From: Streptomyces cirratus
GTDB taxonomy: Bacteria; Actinomycetota; Actinomycetes; Streptomycetales; Streptomycetaceae
NCBI RefSeq assembly: GCF_014650775.1
Contig: NZ_BMVP01000005.1
Location: 310,001-374,000, forward strand
Direction: 5' to 3'
Length of the DNA stretch: 64,000 nucleotides
The notes beneath the pieces are model-generated. The model did no database searches. It was not told where the DNA came from and worked only from the letters and a program-made list of their open reading frames with translations. Of this stretch, positions 50,332-59,022 are shown piece by piece. The position numbers were made by a program, and so were the translations under genes. Every line of letters starts with the position of its first letter. Within the stretch, counting starts at the first letter, position 1.

Positions 50332-52503
50332 TCAGTCGGCGTACGTCTCGCCGCGCTCCGCCTTGGCCACGAGCGACGCCGGCGGGGTGAACCGCTCGCC
50401 GTACTGGGCGGCCAGCTCGCGGGCGCGGGCGACGAAGCCCGGCAGGCCGCCCTCGTAGCCGTTGATGTACTGGATCACGCCGCCGGTCCAGGCCGGGAAG
50501 CCGATGCCCATGATCGAGCCGATGTTGGCGTCGGCGACGGAGGTCAGTACGCCCTCGTCGAGGCAGCGGACGGTGTCCAGCGCCTCGGAGAACAGCATTC
50601 GCTCCTTCATGTCCTCGAACGGGATCTCGGCGTCCGGCTTGGCGAAGTGTTCGCGCAGGCCCGGCCAGATGCGGGCGCGCTTGCCGGCCTCGTCGTACTC
50701 GTAGAACCCGGCGCCGCCGCTGCGGCCGGGGCGGCCGAAGTCGTCCACCATCCGGTCGATGACCACGTCCGCCGGGTGCTCGGTCCACGCGCGGCCCTCG
50801 GCCTCGAAGGCCTTGCGGGTCTCGTTGCGGATCTTGCGCGGCAGGGTCAGGGTCAGCTCGTCCATCAGGGACAGCACCTTGGCCGGGTAACCGGCCTGCC
50901 CCGCGGCCTGTTCGACCGAGGCGGGCTCGATGCCCTCGCCGACCATGGCGACGCCCTCGTTGATGAACTGGCCGATGACCCGCGAGGTGAAGAAGCCGCG
51001 CGAGTCGTTGACCACGATCGGGGTCTTGTTGATCTGGCGGACCAGGTCGAAGGCGCGGGCGACGGCTTCGTCCCCGGTGCGCTCGCCCTTGATGATCTCC
51101 ACCAGCGGCATCTTGTCGACGGGCGAGAAGAAGTGCAGCCCGATGAAGTCGGCGGGCCGCTTCACGCCCTCCGCGAGCCCCGTGATGGGGAGCGTGGAGG
51201 TGTTGGAGCAGAGCAGGGCGCCGGGGGCGATGACGTCCTGGACCTCCTGGAACACCTTGTGCTTGAGGGCGGTGTCCTCGAAGACGGCCTCGATCACGGC
51301 GTCACAGCCCGCCAGGTCGGCGGCGTCCGCGGTGGGGGTGATCCGGGCGAGCAGCCCGGCGCGCTTGGCCTCGGTGGTGCGGCCGCGCGCGAGGGCCTTG
51401 TCGAGCAGCTTCTCGGAGTACGCCTTGCCCTTCGCCGCGGCCTCCGGCGTGACGTCCTTGAGCACCACCTCGATGCCCGCGCGGGCGCAGGAGTACGCGA
51501 TGCCCGCACCCATCATCCCGGCGCCGAGGACCGCGACCTTGCGCACCTGGCGGGGCGCGATGCCCTGGGGGCGGCTGCGGCCGGCGTTGACGGCCTGGAG
51601 GTCGAAGAAGAACGCCTGGATCATGTTCTTGGCCGTCTGGCCGGTGACCAGCTCGGTGAAGTACCGGGCCTCGATGGTCAGCGCGGTCTCGAAGTCGACC
51701 TGCGACCCCTCGACGGCGCAGGCCAGGATGTTGCGCGGCGCCGGGTAAGGGGCCCCGTTCAGCTGCTTCTTGAGGTTCGCGGGGAACGCCGGGAGGTTGG
51801 CGGCGAAGCGCGGGTTGGACGGCGTGCCGCCAGGGATCTTGTAGCCGGGGACGTCCCACGGCTGCTTCGACTCCGGGTTGGCTTCGATGAAGGCGCGGGC
51901 CTTGGCCAGCATCTCCTCGGGGGTCGCCGCCAGTTCGTGGACCAGGCCGTTGTCCAGGGCGCGCTGCGGATCGTACTGGGTGCCCTGGAGCAGGACCTTG
52001 AGCAGCGCGTCCGCGATGCCCATCAGGCGCACGGTGCGGGTCACGCCGCCGCCGGCCGGGAGCAGGCCGAGCGTGACCTCGGGCAGGCCGATCTTGGAGC
52101 CGGGCACGTCCAGGGCGATCCGGTGGTGCGAGGCGAGGCAGATCTCGTAACCGCCGCCGAGGGCCGCGCCGTTGATGGCCGCGACGACGGGCTTGCCCAG
52201 GGTCTCGATGCGGCGCAGCGAGCGCTTGATCTCGGTGCCGGTCTCGAAGGCCAGCTGCGCGTCCTCGGGGCGCAACCGGATCATGTCCTTGAGGTCGCCG
52301 CCGGCGAAGAAGGTCTTCTTCGCGGAGGTGTAGATGATGCCCCGGATGGAGTCCCGCTCGGCCTCGGCGCGGTCGGCGATCGCCGCGATGGAGTCCTTGA
52401 AGGCCTGGTTCATCGTGTTGGCGGACTGGCCGGGGTCGTCGAGGACGAGGGTGACGACGCCGGTCTCGTCCTGTTCCCAGCGGATCGTGGTGGACTCGCT
52501 CAT
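50332..52503 (-). CDS. 3-hydroxyacyl-CoA dehydrogenase/enoyl-CoA hydratase, FadB type
   Basis: Two-domain beta-oxidation protein of 723 aa. Residues 1-~200 are the crotonase part: oxyanion loop AKKTFFAGGDL (~65), NGAALGGGYEICLASH and LPEVTLGLLPAGGG with the catalytic Glu residues. From ~335 the dehydrogenase part begins with VAVLGAGMMGAGIAY (NAD site), catalytic His in FIGLHFFSPVDKMPLVEI, then two HCDH C-terminal domains. Last gene of the operon that includes thiolase and acyl-CoA dehydrogenase. ATG 52501-52503 with GGAAG nine bases upstream. Confidence 0.95.
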   Translation of the reverse strand: MSESTTIRWEQDETGVVTLVLDDPGQSANTMNQAFKDSIAAIADRAEAERDSIRGIIYTSAKKTFFAGGDLKDMIRLRPEDAQLAFETGTEIKRSLRRIETLGKPVVAAINGAALGGGYEICLASHHRIALDVPGSKIGLPEVTLGLLPAGGGVTRTVRLMGIADALLKVLLQGTQYDPQRALDNGLVHELAATPEEMLAKARAFIEANPESKQPWDVPGYKIPGGTPSNPRFAANLPAFPANLKKQLNGAPYPAPRNILACAVEGSQVDFETALTIEARYFTELVTGQTAKNMIQAFFFDLQAVNAGRSRPQGIAPRQVRKVAVLGAGMMGAGIAYSCARAGIEVVLKDVTPEAAAKGKAYSEKLLDKALARGRTTEAKRAGLLARITPTADAADLAGCDAVIEAVFEDTALKHKVFQEVQDVIAPGALLCSNTSTLPITGLAEGVKRPADFIGLHFFSPVDKMPLVEIIKGERTGDEAVARAFDLVRQINKTPIVVNDSRGFFTSRVIGQFINEGVAMVGEGIEPASVEQAAGQAGYPAKVLSLMDELTLTLPRKIRNETRKAFEAEGRAWTEHPADVVIDRMVDDFGRPGRSGGAGFYEYDEAGKRARIWPGLREHFAKPDAEIPFEDMKERMLFSEALDTVRCLDEGVLTSVADANIGSIMGIGFPAWTGGVIQYINGYEGGLPGFVARARELAAQYGERFTPPASLVAKAERGETYAD

Positions 52504-52547
52504 GTTCGCTACTTCCGTGTCGGAGGGTTCGGTGGTCACAGGACGAT

Positions 52548-53762
52548 TCAGAGACGCTCGACGACGGTCGCGACGCCCATGCCGCCGCCGACGCAGAGGG
52601 TGACGAGCCCGTAGCGCTTGTCCTGGCGCTCCAGTTCGTCGACGACGGTGCCGAGGATCATCGCGCCGGTGGCGCCGAGCGGGTGGCCCAGCGCGATGGC
52701 GCCGCCGTTGACGTTGACCTTGTCGAGGGAGAGGCCCATGTCCTTGACGAAGCGGAGCACCACGCCCGCGAAGGCCTCGTTGATCTCGACCAGGTCGATG
52801 TCGTCGATGGTCAGGCCTGCCTTGGCGAGGGCCTTGCGGGTGGCCGGGGCCGGGCCGGTGAGCATGATGGTGGGCTCCGAGCCGGAGACGGCGGCCGAGA
52901 CGATCCGGGCGCGCGGCGTCAGGCCGTTGCGCTCCCCCGCCTCGCGCGAGCCGATGGCGACGAGCGAGGCGCCGTCGACGATGCCGGAGGAGTTGCCCGC
53001 GTGGTGGACGTGGTCGATCTTCTCGACCCAGTGGTACTTCTGGAGCGCGACGGCGTCGAAGCCGCCGAGGTCGCCGATGTCCGCGAAGGACGGCTTGAGC
53101 TTGGCCAGGGTGTCGGCGGTGGTGCCCGGGCGGATGAACTCGTCGTGGTCCAGGACCACCAGGCCGTTGCGGTCGGTGACGGGGACGACGGACTTCGCGA
53201 AGCGGCCGTCCTTGACGGCGTTCGCGGCGCGTTCCTGGGACAGCGCCGCGTACTCGTCGACGTCGCGCCGCGAGAACCCCTCGATCGTGGCGATCAGGTC
53301 GGCGCCGATGCCCTGCGGGACGAAACCGGTGTCCCAGTTGGTCATCGGGTCGGCGAACCAGGCGCCGCCGTCGGAGGCCATCGGCACCCGCGACATGGAC
53401 TCGACGCCGCCCGCGAGGACGAGGTCCTCCCAGCCGGAGCGGACCTTGGCGGCGGCCATGTTGACGGCTTCCAGGCCGGAGGCACAGAAGCGGTTCTCCT
53501 GGACTCCCGCCACCGTGTCCGGCAGGCCGGCGGCGATCGCCGCGATGCGGGCGATGTCGGAGCCCTGGTCGCCGACCGGGCCGACGACGCCGAGCACGAT
53601 GTCGTCGATGGTGGCCGGGTCGAGGCCGGGGTTGCGCTCGCGCAGGGCGTGGATGAGGCCGACGACCAGGTCGATCGGCTTCGTGCCGTGCAGGGCGCCG
53701 TTGGCCTTGCCGCGGCCGCGCGGCGTGCGGATCGCGTCGTATACGTACGCTTCGGTGCTCAC
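52548..53762 (-). CDS. Acetyl-CoA C-acyltransferase (thiolase)
   Basis: Thiolase of 404 aa with the nucleophile C93 in ENRFCASGLEAVN, HHAGNSSGIVDGASLV, the His loop NVNGGAIALGHPLGATG and the second catalytic Cys in LCVGGGMGVA. It cleaves 3-ketoacyl-CoA in the same operon as FadB, whose start is 44 bases away. GTG start at 53760-53762. Length and motif set match the FadA-type beta-oxidation thiolase rather than the biosynthetic acetoacetyl-CoA type, though that cannot be excluded. Confidence 0.95.
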   Translation of the reverse strand: MSTEAYVYDAIRTPRGRGKANGALHGTKPIDLVVGLIHALRERNPGLDPATIDDIVLGVVGPVGDQGSDIARIAAIAAGLPDTVAGVQENRFCASGLEAVNMAAAKVRSGWEDLVLAGGVESMSRVPMASDGGAWFADPMTNWDTGFVPQGIGADLIATIEGFSRRDVDEYAALSQERAANAVKDGRFAKSVVPVTDRNGLVVLDHDEFIRPGTTADTLAKLKPSFADIGDLGGFDAVALQKYHWVEKIDHVHHAGNSSGIVDGASLVAIGSREAGERNGLTPRARIVSAAVSGSEPTIMLTGPAPATRKALAKAGLTIDDIDLVEINEAFAGVVLRFVKDMGLSLDKVNVNGGAIALGHPLGATGAMILGTVVDELERQDKRYGLVTLCVGGGMGVATVVERL

Positions 53763-53789
53763 TGGTCAAGCCTTTCGGAAGGTCTGTGG

Positions 53790-54932
53790 TTAGCCGAGGA
53801 GGGAGCGGCCGATGATCTCTTTCATGATCTCGGTCGTGCCGCCGTAGATGGTCTGGATGCGGCCGTCGGTGAAGGCCCGTGCGACCCGGTAGTCGCTCAT
53901 GTAGCCGTATCCGCCGTGCAGTTGCAGGCAGCGGTCGGCGACCCGCTTCTGGAGCTCGGTCGCCCACCACTTGGCCATCGAGGCGTGGACGTGGTCCAGC
54001 TCGCCGTTGGAGTGGTCCACGATGCACCGGTCCAGGAACGCGCGGGTGACGGCGCACTCGGTGGCCATCTCCGCTATCTCGAACCGGATGTGCTGGAGCT
54101 TGGAGAGCGGCCGGCCGAAGGCCTCGCGCTCCTTCACGTACGCGGTCGTGATCTCCAGCAGGTGCTCGGCGGCGGCGATGCCCGCGATCGCGATGCCCAT
54201 CCGCTCCTGGGCCAGGTTGGTCATGAGGTGGAGGAAGGCGCCGTTCGGTTCACCGAGCAGGTTCTCCTTGGGGACCCGTACGTCGTTGAAGAACAGCTCG
54301 GCGGTGTCCTGCGCCTTCTGGCCGATCTTGTCGAGGTTGCGGCCGCGCTCGAAGCCCTCCGCGCCGCGCTCGACGACCAGCAGGGACAGGCCGTGCGCCC
54401 CGCCCTCCGGGGTCGTCTTCGCGACCACGATGACCAGGTCGGCCAGGATTCCGTTGGAGATGAAGGTCTTGGAGCCGTTGAGCACCCAGTGGTCCCCCCG
54501 GTCCTCGGCGCTCGTGCGGATCCCCTGGAGGTCGGAGCCGGCGCCGGGTTCCGTCATCGCGATCGCCGTGATCGTCTCGCCCGAGCAGAACCCGGGGAGC
54601 CAGCGGCGCTTTTGCTCCTCGGTGGCCAGGGAGGTCAGGTACGGCCCGATGATGTCGTTGTGCAGGCCGATCGCGAGCCCGGGCGCCCCTGCCCGGGTGA
54701 ACTCCTCGGCGATCACGGCGGCGTAGCGGAAGTCGGTGTTCCCGCCGCCTCCGTACTCCTCGGGTACGGCGAGCCCCAGCAGGCCCTGCCTCCCGGCGGC
54801 CCGCCAGGCCTCGCGGCTGACGATGCCGTCCTTCTCCCACTGTTCGTAGTGCGGCAGCACCTCCTTGGCGAGGAAGGTGCGTACGGTCTCGCGGAACGCC
54901 TCGTGGTCGGCGTCGAAGATGCGGCGTTGCAT
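53790..54932 (-). CDS. Acyl-CoA dehydrogenase
   Basis: FAD-dependent acyl-CoA dehydrogenase of 380 aa. AIAMTEPGAGSDLQGIRTSA and the second signature region (LDRCIVDHSNGELDHVHASMAKWWATELQKRVADRCLQLHGGYGYM) are clear; the catalytic base is the Glu in IYGGTTEIMKEII near the end, the position used by medium/short and branched-chain enzymes. Eight bases separate it from the LLM gene upstream. ATG at 54930-54932. Confidence 0.95.
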   Translation of the reverse strand: MQRRIFDADHEAFRETVRTFLAKEVLPHYEQWEKDGIVSREAWRAAGRQGLLGLAVPEEYGGGGNTDFRYAAVIAEEFTRAGAPGLAIGLHNDIIGPYLTSLATEEQKRRWLPGFCSGETITAIAMTEPGAGSDLQGIRTSAEDRGDHWVLNGSKTFISNGILADLVIVVAKTTPEGGAHGLSLLVVERGAEGFERGRNLDKIGQKAQDTAELFFNDVRVPKENLLGEPNGAFLHLMTNLAQERMGIAIAGIAAAEHLLEITTAYVKEREAFGRPLSKLQHIRFEIAEMATECAVTRAFLDRCIVDHSNGELDHVHASMAKWWATELQKRVADRCLQLHGGYGYMSDYRVARAFTDGRIQTIYGGTTEIMKEIIGRSLLG

Positions 54933-54940
54933 CGGGCCCC

Positions 54941-55966
54941 CTAAAGCCAGCTCTTGACGGTTTCGATCAGCCGGGCCGGCTCGGGGCCGACGGGCGTGAC
55001 GTTGAGCATGGTGACGCCCGCGGCGCGGAACGCCTCGACGCGCTCGCGCACGTAGCCGGCGGGTCCGCACAGCGTCATGAGCTCGCAGAACTCGTCCGGG
55101 ACGGCGGCCGCGGCGTCGCGCTTGCGGCCGGAAAGGTAGAGCTCCTGGATCTTCCGGGCCTCCTCCTCGTAGCCGTAGGCGACGGCGAGGTCGTTGTAGA
55201 AGTTCTTGCCGGCCGCGCCCATGCCGCCGACGTACAGCGCGATCTGGGGGCGCGCGAGTTCCCGTACGGCGGCCGCGTCCTCACCGATCGCGAGGAGGCC
55301 GCCCGCGACGACCTGGAGCGGTCCCAGTTCGGGGGCCCGGCGTGCGGCGCCTTCGGCGAGGGGACCGCCCCACACGGCGTCCGCCTTCTCCGGGAGGAAG
55401 AGGGTGGGCAGCCAGCCGTCGGCGATCTCCGCGGTCATCGCCACGTTCGCCGGGCCCAGGGAGGCGACGTAGACCGGTACGGACGGGCGCACGGGCCGGG
55501 TCAGCATCTTCAGCGGCTTGCCGTGCCGGCCGCCCTTGGCGGGTGGCAGGGGCATGTCGGTGATGCCGTGGTGGTCGATGGTCTCGCGGCGCCAGATCCG
55601 GCGGCACAGCTCCACCGTCTCGCGGGTACGGCCGATGGGCTTGTCGTACGGCTTGCCGTGCCAGCCCTCGACCACCTGGGGGCCGGACGCGCCGAGGCCG
55701 AGCATGGCCCGGCCACCGGACATCGCGTCGAGGCCGGCGGCGGTCTGGGCGATGAGGGCGGGGGTGCGCGAGTAGACGTTCAGGATGGCGGAGCCGATCC
55801 GCATGCGCTCGGTGCGGGCCGCCAGGTAGCCCATGATCGTCGGGGAGTCGAAGCCCCAGGCCTCGGCGACCCACACCGCGTCGAGCCCGGCCGCCTCCAG
55901 CGCGGCCGCCTCGTCCGCGGCCCGGCGCGGATCGCCCGAGTAGTCGAGCATCATGGACAGTTCCAT
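54941..55966 (-). CDS. LLM-class F420-dependent oxidoreductase
   Basis: Luciferase-like monooxygenase-fold enzyme of 341 aa. VWVAEAWGFDSPTIMGYLAART (~31-52), IGSAILNVYSRTPALIAQTAAGLDAMSGGRAMLGLGASGPQVVEGWHG and the VPVYVASLGP stretch fit F420-dependent N5,N10-methylene-H4MPT reductase-like proteins. Its place inside a beta-oxidation operon suggests a redox step on an acyl-CoA or steroid-type side chain. It overlaps the upstream CoA-transferase-family gene by one base (TGATG, 55964-55968). Confidence 0.92.
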   Translation of the reverse strand: MELSMMLDYSGDPRRAADEAAALEAAGLDAVWVAEAWGFDSPTIMGYLAARTERMRIGSAILNVYSRTPALIAQTAAGLDAMSGGRAMLGLGASGPQVVEGWHGKPYDKPIGRTRETVELCRRIWRRETIDHHGITDMPLPPAKGGRHGKPLKMLTRPVRPSVPVYVASLGPANVAMTAEIADGWLPTLFLPEKADAVWGGPLAEGAARRAPELGPLQVVAGGLLAIGEDAAAVRELARPQIALYVGGMGAAGKNFYNDLAVAYGYEEEARKIQELYLSGRKRDAAAAVPDEFCELMTLCGPAGYVRERVEAFRAAGVTMLNVTPVGPEPARLIETVKSWL

Positions 55967-57096
55967 CAGGCGTCCTTCCCCAGCAGGCTCGGTACGCTCC
56001 AGTCCCTGGCCACGGATTCCGTGTCCGCCCCCGGTTGCGCGGGGCCGCTCGTGACGGTCGCAGGGGTCGCGGAGAAGCGGGGCGCGGGGGCGGGCTGGGT
56101 GATCCCGCCGAAGTCGGTGAAGGTGCCCCGGGCCACGAGGTGGGGGTGGTGCGGAGCCTCGCCCAGGGACAGCACGGGCGCCACGCAGGCGTCGGAGCCC
56201 TCGAAGACGGCCGTCCACTCGGCCCGCGTACGGGACTTGAAGCGTACGGCGACGGCCTCGCGCAGCTCGGCCCAGCGGGCCGGGTCCTTGCGGGCGGGAG
56301 CCTGCTCCTTGATGCCGAGCAGCTCCACGAAGGTGTCGTAGAACTGCTGCTCCAGCGCCCCGACCGCCATGTACGCGCCGTCGGAGGTCTCGTAGGTCCC
56401 GTAGAAGGGGCAGCCGCCGTCGAGCAGGTTGGCGCCGCGCCGGTCCTGCCAGCCGCCTGCCGCCATCATGCCGTGGATCATGGCGGTGAGGTGGGCCGTC
56501 CCGTCGACGATGGCGGCGTCCACGACCTGTCCGCTCCCGCCGGGGGTGCGGGCGTGCCCGAGGGCGGCGAGGACGCCGATCACGAGGTAGAGCGATCCGC
56601 CCGCGTAGTCGCCGACCAGGTTGGCGGGGACCGCGGGGGGCTCGCCGGGGTTCCCGATCATGCCGAGGGCGCCGGTGACGGCGATGTACGCGATGTCGTG
56701 GCCCGCCGTGTGGGCGAGGGGGCCCTCCTGGCCCCAGCCGGTCATCCGGCCGTAGACCAGCTTCGGGTTGCGGGCGTGGCATTCGGCCGGGCCGACGCCG
56801 AGGCGCTCGGCCACCCCGGGGCGGAACCCCTCGATCAGCGCATCGGCCCGTTCCACGAGCTCCAGTACGCGGCCCGGGCCCCCGGGGGATTTCAGGTCGA
56901 TCAGCACCGAGCGCTTGTTGCGGTTGGTGACGTCGTACGCCGGGTCGACGGCGAGGCCGCCGCCCCCGGGACGGTCCACGCGGACCACGTCCGCGCCGAG
57001 GTCGGCGAGGAGCATCGCGGCGAACGGTCCCGGGCCGATCCCGGCCAGTTCGACGACGCGCACTCCGGCGAGCGGGCCGGTACCGGACACTGCCAT
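55966..57096 (-). CDS. Alpha-methylacyl-CoA racemase (CaiB/BaiF family)
   Basis: Class III CoA-transferase-fold enzyme of 376 aa. GPGPFAAMLLADLGADVVRV starts the CoA domain; the racemase pair H133 (AGHDIAYIAVTGAL) and D163 (NLVGDYAGGSLYLV), 30 residues apart as in mycobacterial MCR, marks a racemase rather than a transferase. It epimerises 2-methylacyl-CoA so that branched chains can enter beta-oxidation, fitting the acyl-CoA dehydrogenase two genes on. ATG (57094-57096); a longer frame to 57183 crosses the operator. First gene of the five-gene operon. Confidence 0.94.
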   Translation of the reverse strand: MAVSGTGPLAGVRVVELAGIGPGPFAAMLLADLGADVVRVDRPGGGGLAVDPAYDVTNRNKRSVLIDLKSPGGPGRVLELVERADALIEGFRPGVAERLGVGPAECHARNPKLVYGRMTGWGQEGPLAHTAGHDIAYIAVTGALGMIGNPGEPPAVPANLVGDYAGGSLYLVIGVLAALGHARTPGGSGQVVDAAIVDGTAHLTAMIHGMMAAGGWQDRRGANLLDGGCPFYGTYETSDGAYMAVGALEQQFYDTFVELLGIKEQAPARKDPARWAELREAVAVRFKSRTRAEWTAVFEGSDACVAPVLSLGEAPHHPHLVARGTFTDFGGITQPAPAPRFSATPATVTSGPAQPGADTESVARDWSVPSLLGKDA

Positions 57097-57169
57097 CGAG
57101 CCCCCAGCGTTTCCGGGTGAGTGGGTAAGCAGAGTGTGTGACACAACTGATGTAACACCAGTGATGCTA

Positions 57170-57181
57170 GGAACGTGTTCC
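57170..57181. promoter_or_regulatory. KstR-like palindrome upstream of the racemase operon
   Basis: GGAAC-GT-GTTCC, a perfect inverted repeat 74 bases upstream of the racemase start. With its flanks it agrees with the TNNAACNNGTTNNA pattern of KstR-type TetR repressors of lipid/steroid catabolism at 13 of 14 positions. Confidence 0.45.
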
Positions 57182-57202
57182 ACTCAGCACAAGAGCGGGC
57201 GC

Positions 57203-57595
57203 TTAGCCATCTGCCCCGATCCGCGCGTCGAGCTCCTTGACGTGGCGTTTGAGTGCGACGGTGCGGTAGCTCTCCTCGACCCACTCGCACAGCACCTCGG
57301 CCGGGGGCGCGCCCTCCTCGCCCAGCGGGAGAAAGACCCATCCGGCCCGGCCGAGGCCGTACCCCGTGGGCTCGGCGCCGGGAAAGGTCATCGCGTGGCC
57401 GTGCAGCGCCTCGTCCTTGAGCTTCACGGAGAGGCCGGGCGGCTGCGGGCCGTCGGAATTGCCGAGAAATACGAAGATCTTCTTGTTGACCTTGACCACG
57501 CGGTCCTCGGGCCCCCAGGGGAACTCCTCGACCGCCTCGGGCAATCTCAGGGCGAACTCCCGCACCTTCTGCCACTTGCGCACGGCAGCCTTCAT
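57203..57595 (-). CDS. MmcQ/YjbR family DNA-binding-fold protein
   Basis: Small protein of 130 aa of the YjbR/MmcQ family. ALRLPEAVEEFPWGPEDRVVKVNKKIFVFL and TGYGLGRAGWVFLPLGEE with EESYRTVALKRHVKEL are its hallmarks. The fold looks like a double-wing nucleic-acid-binding domain, but no function is established. ATG (57593-57595) follows GGAGG with five-base spacing; the GTG four codons earlier is less likely. Confidence 0.9.
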   Translation of the reverse strand: MKAAVRKWQKVREFALRLPEAVEEFPWGPEDRVVKVNKKIFVFLGNSDGPQPPGLSVKLKDEALHGHAMTFPGAEPTGYGLGRAGWVFLPLGEEGAPPAEVLCEWVEESYRTVALKRHVKELDARIGADG

Positions 57596-57688
57596 CGACG
57601 CCTCCACTTACCGCAGGTCACACCTGCTCGTACGGACAGTCGACCATCACGCTAGCCTCAGCCACCGACACCAGCTGGGAGGAGCGTC

Positions 57689-58894
57689 ATGAACGAGCAG
57701 GTTCACCGCACGGAACGGCAACGCGCCCACGACCTCGTGCTTTTCGGTGCGACCGGATTCGTGGGCGCCCTGACGGCCGAGTACCTCGCCGCACACGCCC
57801 CGGCCGGCTGCCGGTGGGCCCTCGCGGGCCGGGACCTGGACAAGCTGGAGCGGCTGCGCGAGCGGCTGGCCGCCCTGGACCCGGCGTGCGCGACCCTGCC
57901 GCTGATCCGGACGGACGCCCGCGACGCCCGGGCCGTACGCGAACTGGCCGCCTCCACGCGGGTCCTGGCGACGACCGTCGGGCCGTACGTCTGGTACGGC
58001 GCGGAACTGGTCGCGGCGTGCGCCGAGGCCGGTACCGACTACGTGGACCTGACGGGCGAGCCGGAGTTCATCGACCGGATGTACGTCGCCCACGACGCGC
58101 GGGCCCGGGAGACCGGGGCGCGACTGGTGCACGCCTGCGGGTTCGACTCGATCCCGGCCGATCTGGGGACGTACTTCACAGTGAACCGGCTGCCGGCCGG
58201 GGTGCCGCTGCGGGTCGACGGGTACATGCGCTCCAACGCCCTTCTCTCGGGCGGAACCCTGGCCTCCGGCCTCACCGCGATGAGCCGCGGCCCGCAGACC
58301 CTGGCCGCCGCCCGGGAGCGCCGGCTGTACGAGCCGCGGCTGCCGGGCCGCCGCGTACGGGGCTCGGGGGGCGCGCCCCGGTTCAGCCGCGAGACCGGCG
58401 CGTGGGCGCTGCCGCTGCCGACGCTGGACCCGCGCGTCGTGGCCCGTTCGGCGGCCGCCCTGGAGCGTTACGGCCCGGACTTCCGGTACCGGCACTACGC
58501 GGCCGTGGAGCACCTGCCGGTCGCGGTGGGCGCCACGGCCGCGGTCGGGGCGACGGTGGCGCTGGCCCAGGTGCCCGCCGCCAGGCGGTGGTTGATGAGC
58601 CGTTGGGAGCCGGGCCGGGGCCCGGACGCGCAGCGGCGCGCGCGCAGCTGGTTCACCGTTCGTTTCGTGGGGACGGGCGGCGGCCGAAGGATCTTCACGG
58701 AGGTCTCGGGAGGCGACCCGGGCTACGGCGAGACGGCGAAGATGCTGGCGGAGTCGGCGCTGTGCCTGGCCTACGACGCCCTCCCGGAAGCCTCCGGCCA
58801 GCTCACCACGGCGGTGGCCATGGGCGACGCCCTGCTGGACCGCCTCCAGAAGGCCGGCATCCGCTTCCGCGTGGCGGCCGAAACGGCGGCCTGA
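57689..58894 (+). CDS. Saccharopine dehydrogenase-like (trans-acting enoyl reductase type) oxidoreductase
   Basis: NAD(P)-binding protein of 401 aa. DLVLFGATGFVGALTAEYLA (~15-34) is the dinucleotide site, ATTVGPYVWYGAELVAACAEAGTDYVDLTGEP is the family signature (~95-126), HACGFDSIPADLG follows, and the remainder matches actinobacterial saccharopine-reductase-like proteins such as Rv2449c, which include the trans-acting enoyl reductase of phenolic glycolipid synthesis. The role here is unknown. ATG has an ideal GGAGGAGCGTC upstream. Confidence 0.92.
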   Translation: MNEQVHRTERQRAHDLVLFGATGFVGALTAEYLAAHAPAGCRWALAGRDLDKLERLRERLAALDPACATLPLIRTDARDARAVRELAASTRVLATTVGPYVWYGAELVAACAEAGTDYVDLTGEPEFIDRMYVAHDARARETGARLVHACGFDSIPADLGTYFTVNRLPAGVPLRVDGYMRSNALLSGGTLASGLTAMSRGPQTLAAARERRLYEPRLPGRRVRGSGGAPRFSRETGAWALPLPTLDPRVVARSAAALERYGPDFRYRHYAAVEHLPVAVGATAAVGATVALAQVPAARRWLMSRWEPGRGPDAQRRARSWFTVRFVGTGGGRRIFTEVSGGDPGYGETAKMLAESALCLAYDALPEASGQLTTAVAMGDALLDRLQKAGIRFRVAAETAA

Positions 58895-58940
58895 GACGGA
58901 CGGGGACCGCCCGGGCCACGTCGACTCCCGTACCGGTAAA

Positions 58941-58995
58941 CGGATAGCTCATCCACATGTGTGCTACGTTCGGCATCAAGCGGATGAGCTATCCG
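58941..58995. promoter_or_regulatory. Two TetR-type operators upstream of the SDR gene
   Basis: CGGATAGCTCATCC (58941-58954) and CGGATGAGCTATCCG (58981-58995) are inverted copies of one another and each is itself near-palindromic; centres are 40 bp apart and flank a -10-like TACGTT. A third copy lies before the tetR gene (59953-59967). Confidence 0.7.
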
Positions 58996-59022
58996 AATGT
59001 GCGTTGTGGGGGTGGGTGTGGC

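Noticed and set aside
50170..54944. Plus-strand frames of 814 and 753 codons across the fad operon
   Set aside because: The minus strand encodes FadB, thiolase and acyl-CoA dehydrogenase with full motifs; the plus-strand translations show none.
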